Positions 37,376 to 47,038 of a stretch of DNA of 64,000 nucleotides are shown piece by piece (position 1 is the stretch's first letter; each line of letters begins with the position of its first letter). The notes under the pieces are model-generated. The model was given only the letters and a program-made list of their open reading frames with translations. It did not search any database and had not been told where the DNA came from. Location: assembly GCA_012517875.1 (NCBI GenBank), contig JAAYUB010000021.1, positions 1 through 64,000 of the forward strand. The letters are read 5' to 3'. The translations under genes and the position numbers were made by a program. Source of the stretch: Acidobacteriota bacterium (GTDB taxonomy: Bacteria > Acidobacteriota > JAAYUB01).

Positions 37376-37972
37376 TCAGCGCGGGCGCGGGTGGCAGACG
37401 AACGCCTTGGGCAGCACCTCGCAACGCCTGAGCTTATAGGGTAGGGGAAAGTCTTCTCCGGGCGGCATGGGAGGGCGGTTGAGCCGGCCGGCCTGATTGG
37501 CCAGCACCGCCGCCAGGCTGTCGGGCACGGTCACGCCGTCCACTCTGAGCTTTTCCAACCGGTAGCGGCCCACCCCGTTGTCGGAGCGGAAATGGATCTG
37601 CGCCTCGTAGCGGTGCTCGCCCGACAGGATCCAGACGAAGGCCCGGTGCAGTGGGGATTCCAGCTTGATCTTCGCCCGCGCCAGATCGGCGATCACCTGG
37701 GCGTGTACGCGGTCCTTGTCCAGCCGGACCCGGATCTCGCGGGCCGCGGAGTAGAACAGCTCGTCCCGGTGCACCTCGATGTAGGCGTTGACTTCGTCCT
37801 CCGAAACACGGAGCGACGCCGGGGGCCGGCTCGATTTGAGCTGGATGAGCTTGGCTTCGCAGCGGCCGGCCAGCGTCCGGAGGTCGGGTCGGGCCGGGGT
37901 GGCGGCGAGGAGCACGACGCCGAGGCTCAGCAGCAGGACCGCCGCCGCGCCCGTCCGCCCCGCCGGTCTCAA
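37376..37972 (-). CDS. Small exported protein of unknown function
   Basis: 198 residues. Signal-like N-terminus (GAAAVLLLSLGVVLLAATPA), then a mixed alpha/beta domain (SLRVSEDEVNAYIEVHRDEL, VRLDKDRVHAQVIADLARAKI, YEAQIHFRSDNGVGRYRLEKL) reminiscent of lipid-binding or DUF2993-like folds, though I cannot confirm this. The start is TTG 37972, overlapping the upstream gene's stop (TTGA), so it is translationally coupled to the large ATPase at 37969. Convergent with ribA. Confidence 0.7.
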   Translation of the reverse strand: MRPAGRTGAAAVLLLSLGVVLLAATPARPDLRTLAGRCEAKLIQLKSSRPPASLRVSEDEVNAYIEVHRDELFYSAAREIRVRLDKDRVHAQVIADLARAKIKLESPLHRAFVWILSGEHRYEAQIHFRSDNGVGRYRLEKLRVDGVTVPDSLAAVLANQAGRLNRPPMPPGEDFPLPYKLRRCEVLPKAFVCHPRPR

Positions 37973-40900
37973 AGCTCGCCCTCGAGCATGAAGTAGAGTT
38001 CGCGGGATTCCTCGAGTTCCTTCAGCGTGCGCGACATGTTCTGGATGAACTCGTCGCGGGGCATGGCCCGGTCTACGGTTTCGCCGCTCAGCGACTGGAG
38101 CGACACCACCCTGATCTTCCGCTTCAGGATGAAGCTGACGAGCTTCAGGGCGTCCAGAGAGATGGGTACGTACAGGTTACCATTGATGCAGTTGACCACC
38201 TCGCGGGCCACGCTGTCCTCGACGGACGAGATCTTCTGCAGCTCCCGGATGACCATCTTGCGGTAAGTGGAGAAGAAGGTCTGGTATTCGACCTTCAGCC
38301 GCTCGACGGTGTCGATGATCCGGTTGATCAACGCCTCCACGTTGGTGGAGGAGTTGATCCGGAAGCCGCACAGGCAGCGGGGGGACCGCTCCAGAACTTC
38401 CGCAGTGGGGAAATCGCACTCCCGCTCCTGGAGCATGGCCATCATCCGGTACAGCGACTTGACGCTGTAGGAGTTGATCGTGATCACGCGGGCGAGCTTC
38501 GGCAGGTTCTTCCACCACTCGGTTTTCATGAGGAGCGCCAGCTCGCTCGAGTTGGTGAGGCTGTCGAGGTGCCGGTCATGGACCGACAGGTAGTGCTGCC
38601 GATAGGCCTGTTTGAAGAGCTGGAACTTCTCCTGGTAGTAGGTGCGCCGCCCTGCGTCGATGAGCTTGGTGGGCCGCTCGAAGAAATTGGACAGCTCCAG
38701 GCGGAGGTTCTCAATCGACTGGTCGTTGGTCTTGTCGGAGGTCAGGATGTAGCTCTTTGTCTCCTGGAAGGCCGTCATCCATTGTAGGAATTCGCGGATG
38801 TTGCTGATTTCCTTGAGCACCGATTGGAACGCTTTCAGGTTGTTGGAGAAGGTGCGGGCCAGCACAGCCAGGCCGTCGTCCAGGTTGTACTGCTGGTTGA
38901 CGATGTTCTCGACGATGTTCTCGATGGCCTTGGCGTTGCGGTGGCATGACTGCAGCTCCCGCCACAGCAGGGTGGTGACCATCTCGTTGGGGATCTGCTG
39001 CAGCATCTGCTCCAGCGAGTTGCACCGCTCGAAATCGAGCCATTCCGGGAGCAGGTTTTTGAGATGCTTGCGCGACTGGGTGATGCCGCCCGTAGCTTCG
39101 ATCTGGGTGTTGCACAGGGTGTAGCCCCACTGGAGCAGTTCCGGCAGGGGAAGCACTTTTTCCTCGATGGCCTGGACCGAGTCGAAGTAGGTCAGGTCGA
39201 ACTCGCCCGACAGGCTCATACGGTTGAGCACGTCGAGGTCGGCCTTGTTGCTTTGGAAGATTTTGATTTTGCCCGCCGCCACTAGGGCGATGAGGATGAT
39301 GTCCACCAGCGACTGGTTCAGGCCGTAGGGCGAGTTGGCGAACGACTTGTAGAAGAAGGCCAGCGGGAAAGTGATCTGCGGGTACGATCCGATCAGGAAG
39401 ATGACCTCGGCGATGAACTGGGATTCAAGGAAATTGTCGGATTCCGGTTCGAAGCGGTAGGTGTTGCCCGCCTTCTTGACCAGATGGAGGGGGAGGAGAA
39501 CCTTCTCGGCGAACTCGCGGCTCTCCGGCCGGTCGATGTCCTTGCGGAGGAAGATCTCCGCCGCCTGGGACCGGCTCTTCTCGGCGGCGTCCACAAGTTC
39601 GAACTTGGGGTGCAGGGGGAAGTATTCATCGTAGACTTCCACCAGCAACTGCTTCAGGAACTGGTGCAGCTGATCCGGCTCCGGGCAACCGTCGGCCAGG
39701 CACTGGGACGTCTGGTTGTAGTGCAGGATGCCGTCGGCAAAATATTTTTTCTGCAGGATGACGCGGAGTTCCTCGTCGACCGCGCGGAGGCGGTTCTGGT
39801 ATTCCTCCTCCATGTCGAAAAAGCGGTAGCGGTGCTCTTCCGACGACAGGACGGCGGCCACTGCGAAGCGCTGGATCTCTCCGGGAGTCAGCTGGCCCGG
39901 CTGGAGGATCAGCAGCTGGGGGTACTGGCTGACCAGCTCCCGGATGGTCTTCAGCGGCCATTTCTCGTGGTGCGGCGACAGGATCCAGAGCTGCCAGTCG
40001 TACATCTTGGCCGCGCCGTAGGCGGTGCCGGAATCGGCCGGGCCGTGCGGCTTGGGCAGGCCTTCGGGGAACGTGTCGCACCAGTCCTCGGTGTCGGTCT
40101 TGTCGGCCAGTTCCTGGAGCAGCGACTGGCTGCGGAGCTTGAGGGGCGTCACGTGGAGCTGCTCGTACCGATCGGCCCAGCCGGCGATGCCGCGGCGTGT
40201 GGTGCCCCGCCAGGTGATGGCGAGCGGCTCGCTGGAAACCGGCTGGGTGTAGTTCTCCCGGGTGAGGTTCATGCCGGGCAGCACCTGGATCGCCTTCTGG
40301 TAGATCAGACGTTGGATCTTCTCGTCCAGACCGGCGTCCTCCTTGAGCACCTCTTGGATGACGTAATCGAGGGACGTGTGGTCGAGGGTGACCAGCTGGA
40401 ACTCCAGACCCTCCTCCTGCTGGATTTTGCGCAGGCATTGGGGCGCCTGTTCCTCGAAGAAGAGCAGGATCTGGGCGATATCGTCGGGGGTGACGGGCTT
40501 GTTCTGGTAGTCGGACAGCAGGAGCGCGTCGATCACGTTCTCGATGGTGGGACGGCACTCCTCGGTGATGCTCAGCAGGAAGACGGCCTTGAGCACCAGG
40601 CGGGCGAGCAGCCGCTGGCCCACGGGCAGGTTGGGGATGGTGTCCTTCTGGATGGTCTCGAACGATTGCAGGGCGATCTGCAGCTCGGGCACCTTCTTGA
40701 ACTCGTGGTACAGCAGGTCGAACACCAGATCGATGGTGGCCAGGGCCGAGCAACGGTATCCCAGGATTTTGTTGGCCGTGGAGTAGATGAACGGGAGCAG
40801 GGAAAAGTTCTTGATGTAGCGGTGCAGGTAGAAGCTGACCTGGAACACCACCGGATGGACCGGGTAGAGGTCCAGGAAGAGCGCCGGGTCATGGCGGAAG

Positions 40901-41787
40901 TAGGGCACGGTCTTCGTCAGGTGGTTGTAAATCTCCAGCAGCTGCCGCCGCTGCAGGTCGGTCTTGATGATGATGTTGCGGTTGGCCAGGTCCAGGACGT
41001 TGCGCTTGGTGATGTGCTGGATGATGAACGCGCCCGGCAGCTGGTACTCGACGATCTTCTGGTGGATGTTCTGGTAGCGGGAGTTGAACGCGGGCGGGTT
41101 GAGCAGGTGGTCGAAGAACGTCGCCACCATGAACACCGGGTACATGCTGGTGGCCAGGGCGATGGTCAGCACGAATTCCAAATCGCCCGTGATCCGGGTC
41201 ACGTTGCGGTAGGCGAGAAGCTTTTCGGAGATGTCGTCCAGGAGAATCAGCATCTCCTGGCCCTCGGGGATGAAGTCGCAGATGAACCGGATCTGCTCGT
41301 CGGAGTCCTCCAGCTCCAGCCAGTGTTCCATGGGCGGCAGTTCGTCGTGGCACACTTTTCGGTAGCTCTCGGCGAAAGCCCGGTAGAACAGCTCCTTGAG
41401 GGACTCCTCCTGACTGGGCTGGCAGTGGATTTCGACGACGAAGTGCTTCCGGTTCAGCCGGGCGATGGCCTGCTGGATCGCCGGGCTCTGGATCAGGCGC
41501 CCCGCGTCCGGCTGCTGCAGCACCTCCCGAATCACCGCCAGCGAGTGGGTTTTCCCCACGCCGCGGTCGCCGGACAGGATGAACGACCGGCGCTCCGTCC
41601 CGGGCTCCTTGGCCAGTTCCTGGAACAGCGTGATGAAGTTGTGGATGGATTCGTCGGTGAAGATGTAGGACTGGATGATGTTTTCCTGCGACAGCCCCTC
41701 GAGCGAGTACACGCCGTCGTAAGGCTTCAGGGTGATGAAGTCACGGATCTTCTTTCCCTCGATGGAATCGAGCGCTGGTTTGTCCAT
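37969..41787 (-). CDS. Large P-loop ATPase of unknown function, resembling DUF6079/BREX-type ATPases in layout
   Basis: 1272 residues. Walker A LSGDRGVGKTHSL (Gly73-Thr80) and Walker B MLILLDDISEK (Asp184, Asp185) lie in a ~400-residue N-terminal ATPase, followed by a very long helical region without recognisable repeats. A possible Cys pair (RCLCGF, near residue 1110) may bind metal. The N-terminal layout (FITLKPYDGVYSLEG, SYIFTDESIHNFITLF, then the P-loop) recalls the large DUF6079/BrxC/PglY-type ATPases of phage-defence systems. No methylase, PglZ-like phosphatase or other BREX/DISARM partner is nearby, and the setting is housekeeping. The start is ATG 41787 rather than an upstream TTG (41805); a promoter just upstream implies a leaderless mRNA. 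The downstream exported gene is coupled to it. Confidence 0.75.
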   Translation of the reverse strand: MDKPALDSIEGKKIRDFITLKPYDGVYSLEGLSQENIIQSYIFTDESIHNFITLFQELAKEPGTERRSFILSGDRGVGKTHSLAVIREVLQQPDAGRLIQSPAIQQAIARLNRKHFVVEIHCQPSQEESLKELFYRAFAESYRKVCHDELPPMEHWLELEDSDEQIRFICDFIPEGQEMLILLDDISEKLLAYRNVTRITGDLEFVLTIALATSMYPVFMVATFFDHLLNPPAFNSRYQNIHQKIVEYQLPGAFIIQHITKRNVLDLANRNIIIKTDLQRRQLLEIYNHLTKTVPYFRHDPALFLDLYPVHPVVFQVSFYLHRYIKNFSLLPFIYSTANKILGYRCSALATIDLVFDLLYHEFKKVPELQIALQSFETIQKDTIPNLPVGQRLLARLVLKAVFLLSITEECRPTIENVIDALLLSDYQNKPVTPDDIAQILLFFEEQAPQCLRKIQQEEGLEFQLVTLDHTSLDYVIQEVLKEDAGLDEKIQRLIYQKAIQVLPGMNLTRENYTQPVSSEPLAITWRGTTRRGIAGWADRYEQLHVTPLKLRSQSLLQELADKTDTEDWCDTFPEGLPKPHGPADSGTAYGAAKMYDWQLWILSPHHEKWPLKTIRELVSQYPQLLILQPGQLTPGEIQRFAVAAVLSSEEHRYRFFDMEEEYQNRLRAVDEELRVILQKKYFADGILHYNQTSQCLADGCPEPDQLHQFLKQLLVEVYDEYFPLHPKFELVDAAEKSRSQAAEIFLRKDIDRPESREFAEKVLLPLHLVKKAGNTYRFEPESDNFLESQFIAEVIFLIGSYPQITFPLAFFYKSFANSPYGLNQSLVDIILIALVAAGKIKIFQSNKADLDVLNRMSLSGEFDLTYFDSVQAIEEKVLPLPELLQWGYTLCNTQIEATGGITQSRKHLKNLLPEWLDFERCNSLEQMLQQIPNEMVTTLLWRELQSCHRNAKAIENIVENIVNQQYNLDDGLAVLARTFSNNLKAFQSVLKEISNIREFLQWMTAFQETKSYILTSDKTNDQSIENLRLELSNFFERPTKLIDAGRRTYYQEKFQLFKQAYRQHYLSVHDRHLDSLTNSSELALLMKTEWWKNLPKLARVITINSYSVKSLYRMMAMLQERECDFPTAEVLERSPRCLCGFRINSSTNVEALINRIIDTVERLKVEYQTFFSTYRKMVIRELQKISSVEDSVAREVVNCINGNLYVPISLDALKLVSFILKRKIRVVSLQSLSGETVDRAMPRDEFIQNMSRTLKELEESRELYFMLEGEL

Positions 41788-41795
41788 AAAACATA

Positions 41796-41825
41796 ATTGT
41801 ATCAACTTAATGCGTTGAAAGGCAA
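41796..41825 (-). promoter_or_regulatory. Promoter of the large ATPase, probably leaderless
   Basis: Minus strand: TTGCCT (41825-41820), 18 bases, TACAAT (41801-41796), 8 bases before ATG 41787. No Shine-Dalgarno sequence is present. The promoter overlaps the last codons of the upstream PBP gene. Confidence 0.6.
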
Positions 41826-44065
41826 GTTTCTCGGGGTTCGGTGCCGGCGACGAACCAGCTTGTCTCAGGCGACGGACAGCCGGCTCGGGCCAGACGCCCC
41901 GAGACGGGGCACACCGTGCCCGCCGTCAACCCGGGGGGAGGCTCCGGGGCCAGTGGGGCGACCGGGTACATGTCGCCGGCCCGGCTGAGGAATTCCGTGA
42001 AGATGAACAGGGCGCTTTCGCCGCCGCTGAGCGGGAACTCGCGGCGGTCGTCATAGCCCATCCAGGCGCAGCCGATGAGGTTGCCGGTCAGGCCCACGAA
42101 CCATCCGTCCCGGGCCGTGCCGGTCTTGGCGGCCATGGGCCAGGTGATGCCCTGCCGGCCGATGTTCTGAGCGGTGCCGCGGGCCACGGCCGCCTGCATC
42201 ATGTCGAGGACGATGAAGGCCGATTCCGGGCTGAAAACCGCCGGTCCGCCGGCCGGACGGGCCGCGGTGCCGGTGCGCCAGGGGCTGGGCGGCAGCCGGC
42301 GTCCGCCGTTGAGGAACACGGTGTACGCGGCGGCCACCTCCAGCGGCGAGACGTCCACCGTACCGAGGGCGGTGGACGGGTAGGGGACGGCGCGGCCGGA
42401 GAAGCCGAGCCGATTGACCGCTTCCGCCACCTGCGGGAAGCCGCCCTGCTGGGCGAAGAGGATCGTGGCCGCGTTGAGTGACTTGGCCAGCGCCGTCTTC
42501 ATGGTCACCGCGCCGTGATACTGGTTGCGGTAATTGTGGGGCCGGTAGGCGCGGCCGCCGTAGCGGATGGTGCACGGCCGGTCCACCACGACGCTGGCGG
42601 CGGTGAGCACGGGGCCGGACGGCCGGCGGGCCAGGTCCAGCAACCGGGCGAAGATGAACGGTTTGATGACGGAGCCGGCCTGGCGGCGCGCCGATGCGGC
42701 CCGGTTGAAGGCGGACGCGGTGTATTCGAGACCGCCGGTCATGGCCAGGATCTCCCCGCTGGCGGCGTCCAGTACCACGAACGCCGCCTGGAAGGAGTCC
42801 GCCGGCTCGTCGGGGTACTTGCCCCGCAGGACGGCGCGGACCCGGTTGGATCCTTCCGTCAGAGCCGTCTCGGCGACCTGCTGCAGCTCCAGGTTGAGGG
42901 ACGTCATCACCACCGGGGCGGTCCCGTCCGGCGCCGGGACGGGGGCGGATCGGGCGGCCAGGTAATCCAGAAAATAGGGTGCCTTGACCGCGCCGAGCAG
43001 GGTGGTGTTGGCGGTGGGCAGCTGCCGGGCGGCCGCGGCGGCGCGCTCGGGACGCAGGATGAAACCGGCGTCCTCCATGGCCGCCAGCACCTGATCGCGC
43101 CGGCGGCGGGCTGCCTCCGGGTGGCGGAGGGGCTGGGTCTGGTTGGGCGAGCGGATCAGGCCGGCCAGGAGCGCGCATTCGGCCAGATCCAGGTTCCGGA
43201 CGCTCTTGCTGCAGTACAGTTCGGCCGCTTCGGCCAGGCCGTACACCGAGAACGAGGCGCACTGGCCGAGGTACACGTCGTTGGCGTAAATTTCGAACAA
43301 CTGCTCCTTGGACAGCCGCGTCTCCAGGATCAGGGCGATCATCGCCTCGGAAAACTTGCGGTTGACCGTCCGCTCCGTCGTCAGGAACAGGTTTTTAGAC
43401 AACTGCTGGGAAATGGTACTGCCGCCCTCCCGGATGCCGCCGGCCTGGGCGTTCCGGAAGAATGCGCGCAGGATGCCCTGCCAGTCGATGCCGCCGTGCG
43501 TGAAGAAGTGCTGGTCCTCGGCTGCGAGGACCGCGTAGACCAGGTTCTGGGGCAGCTCGCCGAACGGCACCCGCGCCCGGCGCCGGCCGGCCTGCTGGGC
43601 GGCCAGCACCGCCGGCCGGATGTGAAACACCGGCAGAGGCGCGCCGGCGGCCGGGACGATCCGGGCGATCCGATCCTCCGCGAACTCCACCCGCACGGGA
43701 ACCGGCGGTGTCGGCTGCAGATCCGCCCAGTCGCGCTCGTTGGCGATGGTGACGGAGCGTCCGTCCATGGCCACGGTGAACACCGGCGGTCGGTCCAGCC
43801 GGGACGACCGAAGGTACCCCCGGCGGTAAAGCAGGTTGGCCAAGGCCGACGCCGTGAGCCGCTGACCGGGAAAGAGCCGAGTGGGCGCGCTGTAGACGGT
43901 GGGGGTCCGATCCCACGGCCGGACGAGCAGCGCCTTGTCCACAAGGCGGGCATAATGGCTGTACAGATAGAGGCCGGCGCCCGCCGCCACGATCGCAGCC
44001 GCCAGCGCCAGCAGGAAGGCGTACTTGATCAGGCGGTGCGGCTGGATCTTCAGAATGATGCGCAT
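41807..44065 (-). CDS. Bifunctional penicillin-binding protein (class A, PBP1b-like)
   Basis: 752 residues. Short cytoplasmic tail and one membrane helix (YAFLLALAAAIVAAGAGLYLY, 15-35), a small UB2H-like region (~60-150), glycosyltransferase GT51 domain (catalytic Glu183 in AAEDQHFFTH; GGSTISQQLSKNL; RKFSEAMIALILE), then the transpeptidase with SxxK Ser465-Lys468 (GSVIKP), SLN 529-531 and KTG 647-649 (AAKTGTARDGWF). It polymerises and cross-links peptidoglycan. The C-terminus ends in a Cys-containing tail. The ATG at 44065 (AAGGA upstream) overlaps tadA by 16 bases. Confidence 0.93.
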   Translation of the reverse strand: MRIILKIQPHRLIKYAFLLALAAAIVAAGAGLYLYSHYARLVDKALLVRPWDRTPTVYSAPTRLFPGQRLTASALANLLYRRGYLRSSRLDRPPVFTVAMDGRSVTIANERDWADLQPTPPVPVRVEFAEDRIARIVPAAGAPLPVFHIRPAVLAAQQAGRRRARVPFGELPQNLVYAVLAAEDQHFFTHGGIDWQGILRAFFRNAQAGGIREGGSTISQQLSKNLFLTTERTVNRKFSEAMIALILETRLSKEQLFEIYANDVYLGQCASFSVYGLAEAAELYCSKSVRNLDLAECALLAGLIRSPNQTQPLRHPEAARRRRDQVLAAMEDAGFILRPERAAAAARQLPTANTTLLGAVKAPYFLDYLAARSAPVPAPDGTAPVVMTSLNLELQQVAETALTEGSNRVRAVLRGKYPDEPADSFQAAFVVLDAASGEILAMTGGLEYTASAFNRAASARRQAGSVIKPFIFARLLDLARRPSGPVLTAASVVVDRPCTIRYGGRAYRPHNYRNQYHGAVTMKTALAKSLNAATILFAQQGGFPQVAEAVNRLGFSGRAVPYPSTALGTVDVSPLEVAAAYTVFLNGGRRLPPSPWRTGTAARPAGGPAVFSPESAFIVLDMMQAAVARGTAQNIGRQGITWPMAAKTGTARDGWFVGLTGNLIGCAWMGYDDRREFPLSGGESALFIFTEFLSRAGDMYPVAPLAPEPPPGLTAGTVCPVSGRLARAGCPSPETSWFVAGTEPRETCLSTH

Positions 44066-44529
44066 GGCCCATCCTTGGACGACTCGTCGGTCGGGCGGCG
44101 ACCGCGGCGGCTGCGGAAGAATTCCTGCAGCAACTCCCGGCACGCGTCGGCCAAGATCCCGCCCGCCACGGCCAGATCGTGGTTGAAAAGTCCCGGGCGA
44201 CCCAGGTCCAGCCGGGAGCCGAGCGCCCCCCAGCGGGGATCGGCGCAGCCGTAGATCACCCGATGCAGGCGGGCCTGCACGCACGCGCCCACGCACATGG
44301 CGCACGGTTCCAGCGTCACCGCCAGCTCGCACCGGGTCAGGCGATGGTTGCCCACCGCGGCGGCGGCACGGCGGATGGCCAGAATTTCGGCGTGAGCGGT
44401 GGGATCGCCGAGTTGGATGGTCCGGTTGTGGTCGGCGGCGATGACCCGGCCGTCGAGCGCGACAACGCAGCCCACGGGGACCTCGCCCTCCCGGGCGGCC
44501 GCTTGCGCCTCGGCCAGGGCGGCCGCCAT
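44050..44529 (-). CDS. tadA: tRNA adenosine(34) deaminase / nucleoside deaminase
   Basis: 159 residues. Zinc deaminase signature: HAE (His46, Glu48 in TAHAEILAI) and PCxxC (Cys76, Cys79 in EPCAMCVGA). EVPVGCVVALDG near the N-terminus and GGILADACRELLQEFFRSRR at the C-terminus match TadA, which converts A34 to inosine in tRNA-Arg(ACG). The ATG at 44529 follows the mutS stop by 4 bases. The N-terminus is slightly short compared with E. coli TadA. Confidence 0.9.
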   Translation of the reverse strand: MAAALAEAQAAAREGEVPVGCVVALDGRVIAADHNRTIQLGDPTAHAEILAIRRAAAAVGNHRLTRCELAVTLEPCAMCVGACVQARLHRVIYGCADPRWGALGSRLDLGRPGLFNHDLAVAGGILADACRELLQEFFRSRRGRRPTDESSKDGPCASF

Positions 44530-44533
44530 CCAC

Positions 44534-47038
44534 TCAGAACAACCGCTTTTGGATCTCGGCAATGATCTCATCCTCTGAACCCTTGCCGCGCGGGGAGGCG
44601 GCCAGGTCGATTTCCTTGCGTTCCAGCTTCTTGAGTATGGATCCGGCCCGCTCCAGCACCGCCGGCGGCATGCCCGCCAGCCGGGCCACCTCGATCCCGT
44701 AGCTGCGGCTGCCGGTGCCCGGGACCACCTTGCGCAGGAACACGATCTCGCCCATCCCCTCCTTGACCGTGACACAGTAATTCTGGATGCCCGGGTAGAG
44801 GGCGGCCAGGCGGGTGATCTCGTGGTAGTGGGTGGCGAACAGCGTCCGGGCCCGGTGGGCGGGCGTGTTGTGCAGGTACTCGGCCACGGCCCAGGCGATG
44901 GACAGCCCGTCGAAGGTGGCGGTGCCCCGGCCCACCTCGTCGAGCAGGATCAGGCTGCGCGGCGTGCAGGTGTGCAGGATGCCGGCGGTCTCCACCATTT
45001 CCACCATGAAGGTGGATCGCCCGCGGGCCAGGTTGTCGGAGGCGCCCACGCGGGTGAAAATCTGATCCACCAGGCCGATTCGGGCGGACTCGGCGGGGAC
45101 GAACGAGCCCATCTGGGCCAGGATGGCGATGAGTGCGGTCTGGCGCAGGTACGTGCTCTTGCCCCCCATGTTGGGCCCGGTGAGGATCACCAGCTGGTGG
45201 TCGGCGTCGTTGAGCAGGCAGTCGTTGGGGATGAAGGCGGGTTCGATGTGCTCGATCACGGGATGGCGGCCGCCGGAGATCTGGATGACGGTCGAGTCGT
45301 CCACCAGCGGCCGCTGGTAGCGGTGGCGCACCGCCGCTTCGGCCAGCGAGGCCAGCACGTCCACCAACGCGATCACCTGGGCCGACGCCTTGATCCGGGG
45401 GAACTGCTCCATCAGGCGCTGCCGGATGTCCGCGTACAGCTCCCGCTCCAGCCGGACGATCCGCTCCTCGGCGGAGAGCACCTTCTCCTCGTACTCCTTC
45501 AACTCTTCGGTGATGAAGCGCTCGGCGTTGGCCAGGGTCTGCTTGCGGATGTACGCGGCCGGCACCGCCGCCAGGTTGGCCCGAGTGACTTCGATGTAGT
45601 AGCCGAAGACGCGGTTGTAGCCCACCTTCAGGGTGCCGATGCCGGTGCGCTCCCGCTCCTGGGCTTCCAACCGGGCGATGAAGTGCTTGCCGCCGCGCGA
45701 GATCTCGCGCAGCTCGTCCAGCTCGGCCGAGTAGCCCGACTGGATCACGCCCCCCTCGTTGATGGTCGGGGGCGGGTTGTCGTGGATGGCGCGCTGCAGC
45801 AGGTCGTGGACATCGGCCAGCGGATCGAACCGTCCGACGGCGTCCCGGAACACGGGGCTCTGGAGCTGCGCGGCGAGCTCGCGGAACAGCGGAAACTGAC
45901 CCAGCGAGGCGCGCAACGCCAGCAGGTCCCGCGGCCGGGCGATGCCGGCCGAAATCTTGGACAGCAGGCGCTCCACATCCTGGATCTCGCCGAGGCATGC
46001 CTGCAGGCGCTGCCGGAGGTGGTACCCGCCTGCCAGCTCGGCGACGCCGCCCTGGCGCGCCGCGATGTGCGCCGGATCCATCAGCGGCCGCAGGATCCAG
46101 TTCCTGAGCATCCGCCCGCCCATGTTCGTACCGGTGAAGTCCAGCGTGTGCAGCAGGGTGTGCTTCGTGCCGCCGTCGAGGGCGCGGACCAGCTCCAGGT
46201 TGGTGACGCTCTCGGTGTCCAGCTTGAGGAAGTCCGCCGCTTCAAAATACTGGAAGGCGAGCAGGTGTTCCATGGGCAGCTTGTTGGCGTCCTGGACGTA
46301 GTGCAGCAGGACGCCGGCGGCGCTCACGGCCAGTTCCTTGCCGGCGAGGCCGAACCCGTCGAGGGCGGCCGCGCGAAAGCTGTCGAGGAACACCCGCTGG
46401 GCGAACTCGATGTGGAAGAGCCAGTCGTCCTGTTCACTCAGGGCCGACCGGTCCAGGATGGCGCCGAACGTTTCGGTTTGGAAGAGGGGCGCATTGGCCT
46501 TGGGAAACAGGATTTCGGAGGGCTGGAAGTGGTTGAGCTCCACCACGAGCCGGGCGGCCGTCTCGCCGTCGGTCTGCTGGGTGACCAGCAGGTCGCCGGT
46601 GCTCACGTCGAGGAAGGCGGCGCCGAAGCCGTCGCCGCGCTGGAAGACGCAGGCGATGAAATTGTTGTCCTTCGGCTCCAGCATCACGTCTTCGGTGACG
46701 GTGCCGGGCGTGATGATCCGGGTGACCTCCCGCTTGACCAGCTTGCCCGGACGGGGTTCCTCGAGCTGGTCGCAGATGGCCACCTTGTACCCCTTCTTGA
46801 TGAGGCGGGCGACGTAGCCGTCCACGGCATGGTGAGGCACGCCGCACATGGGGATGGGCTGGCCGTGCTTGTCCTTGTTGCGGGAGGTGAGGGTGATTTC
46901 GAGCTCCCGGGCGGCGACGACGGCATCCTCGAAGAACATCTCGTAGAAGTCGCCCAAGCGGAACAGGATGATCTTGCCGGGCAGCTTCCGCTTGACGTCG
47001 TGGTACTGGCGCATCATCGGGGTCAGGTTGTCGGTCAT
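44534..47038 (-). CDS. mutS: DNA mismatch repair protein MutS
   Basis: 834 residues. N-terminal mismatch-recognition domain (LFRLGDFYEMFFEDA, the GDFYE form of the Phe-x-Glu wedge), connector, lever/clamp, and ATPase with Walker A TGPNMGGKST and LILLDEVGRGTATFDG. Typical length for MutS1. ATG 47038 with AGGAG upstream. It heads a tight mutS-tadA-pbp run. Confidence 0.97.
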   Translation of the reverse strand: MTDNLTPMMRQYHDVKRKLPGKIILFRLGDFYEMFFEDAVVAARELEITLTSRNKDKHGQPIPMCGVPHHAVDGYVARLIKKGYKVAICDQLEEPRPGKLVKREVTRIITPGTVTEDVMLEPKDNNFIACVFQRGDGFGAAFLDVSTGDLLVTQQTDGETAARLVVELNHFQPSEILFPKANAPLFQTETFGAILDRSALSEQDDWLFHIEFAQRVFLDSFRAAALDGFGLAGKELAVSAAGVLLHYVQDANKLPMEHLLAFQYFEAADFLKLDTESVTNLELVRALDGGTKHTLLHTLDFTGTNMGGRMLRNWILRPLMDPAHIAARQGGVAELAGGYHLRQRLQACLGEIQDVERLLSKISAGIARPRDLLALRASLGQFPLFRELAAQLQSPVFRDAVGRFDPLADVHDLLQRAIHDNPPPTINEGGVIQSGYSAELDELREISRGGKHFIARLEAQERERTGIGTLKVGYNRVFGYYIEVTRANLAAVPAAYIRKQTLANAERFITEELKEYEEKVLSAEERIVRLERELYADIRQRLMEQFPRIKASAQVIALVDVLASLAEAAVRHRYQRPLVDDSTVIQISGGRHPVIEHIEPAFIPNDCLLNDADHQLVILTGPNMGGKSTYLRQTALIAILAQMGSFVPAESARIGLVDQIFTRVGASDNLARGRSTFMVEMVETAGILHTCTPRSLILLDEVGRGTATFDGLSIAWAVAEYLHNTPAHRARTLFATHYHEITRLAALYPGIQNYCVTVKEGMGEIVFLRKVVPGTGSRSYGIEVARLAGMPPAVLERAGSILKKLERKEIDLAASPRGKGSEDEIIAEIQKRLF

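Noticed and set aside
39484-41796. Plus-strand open frame of ~770 codons opposite the large ATPase
   Set aside because: Shadow frame; the minus-strand product has Walker A and B motifs and a promoter.
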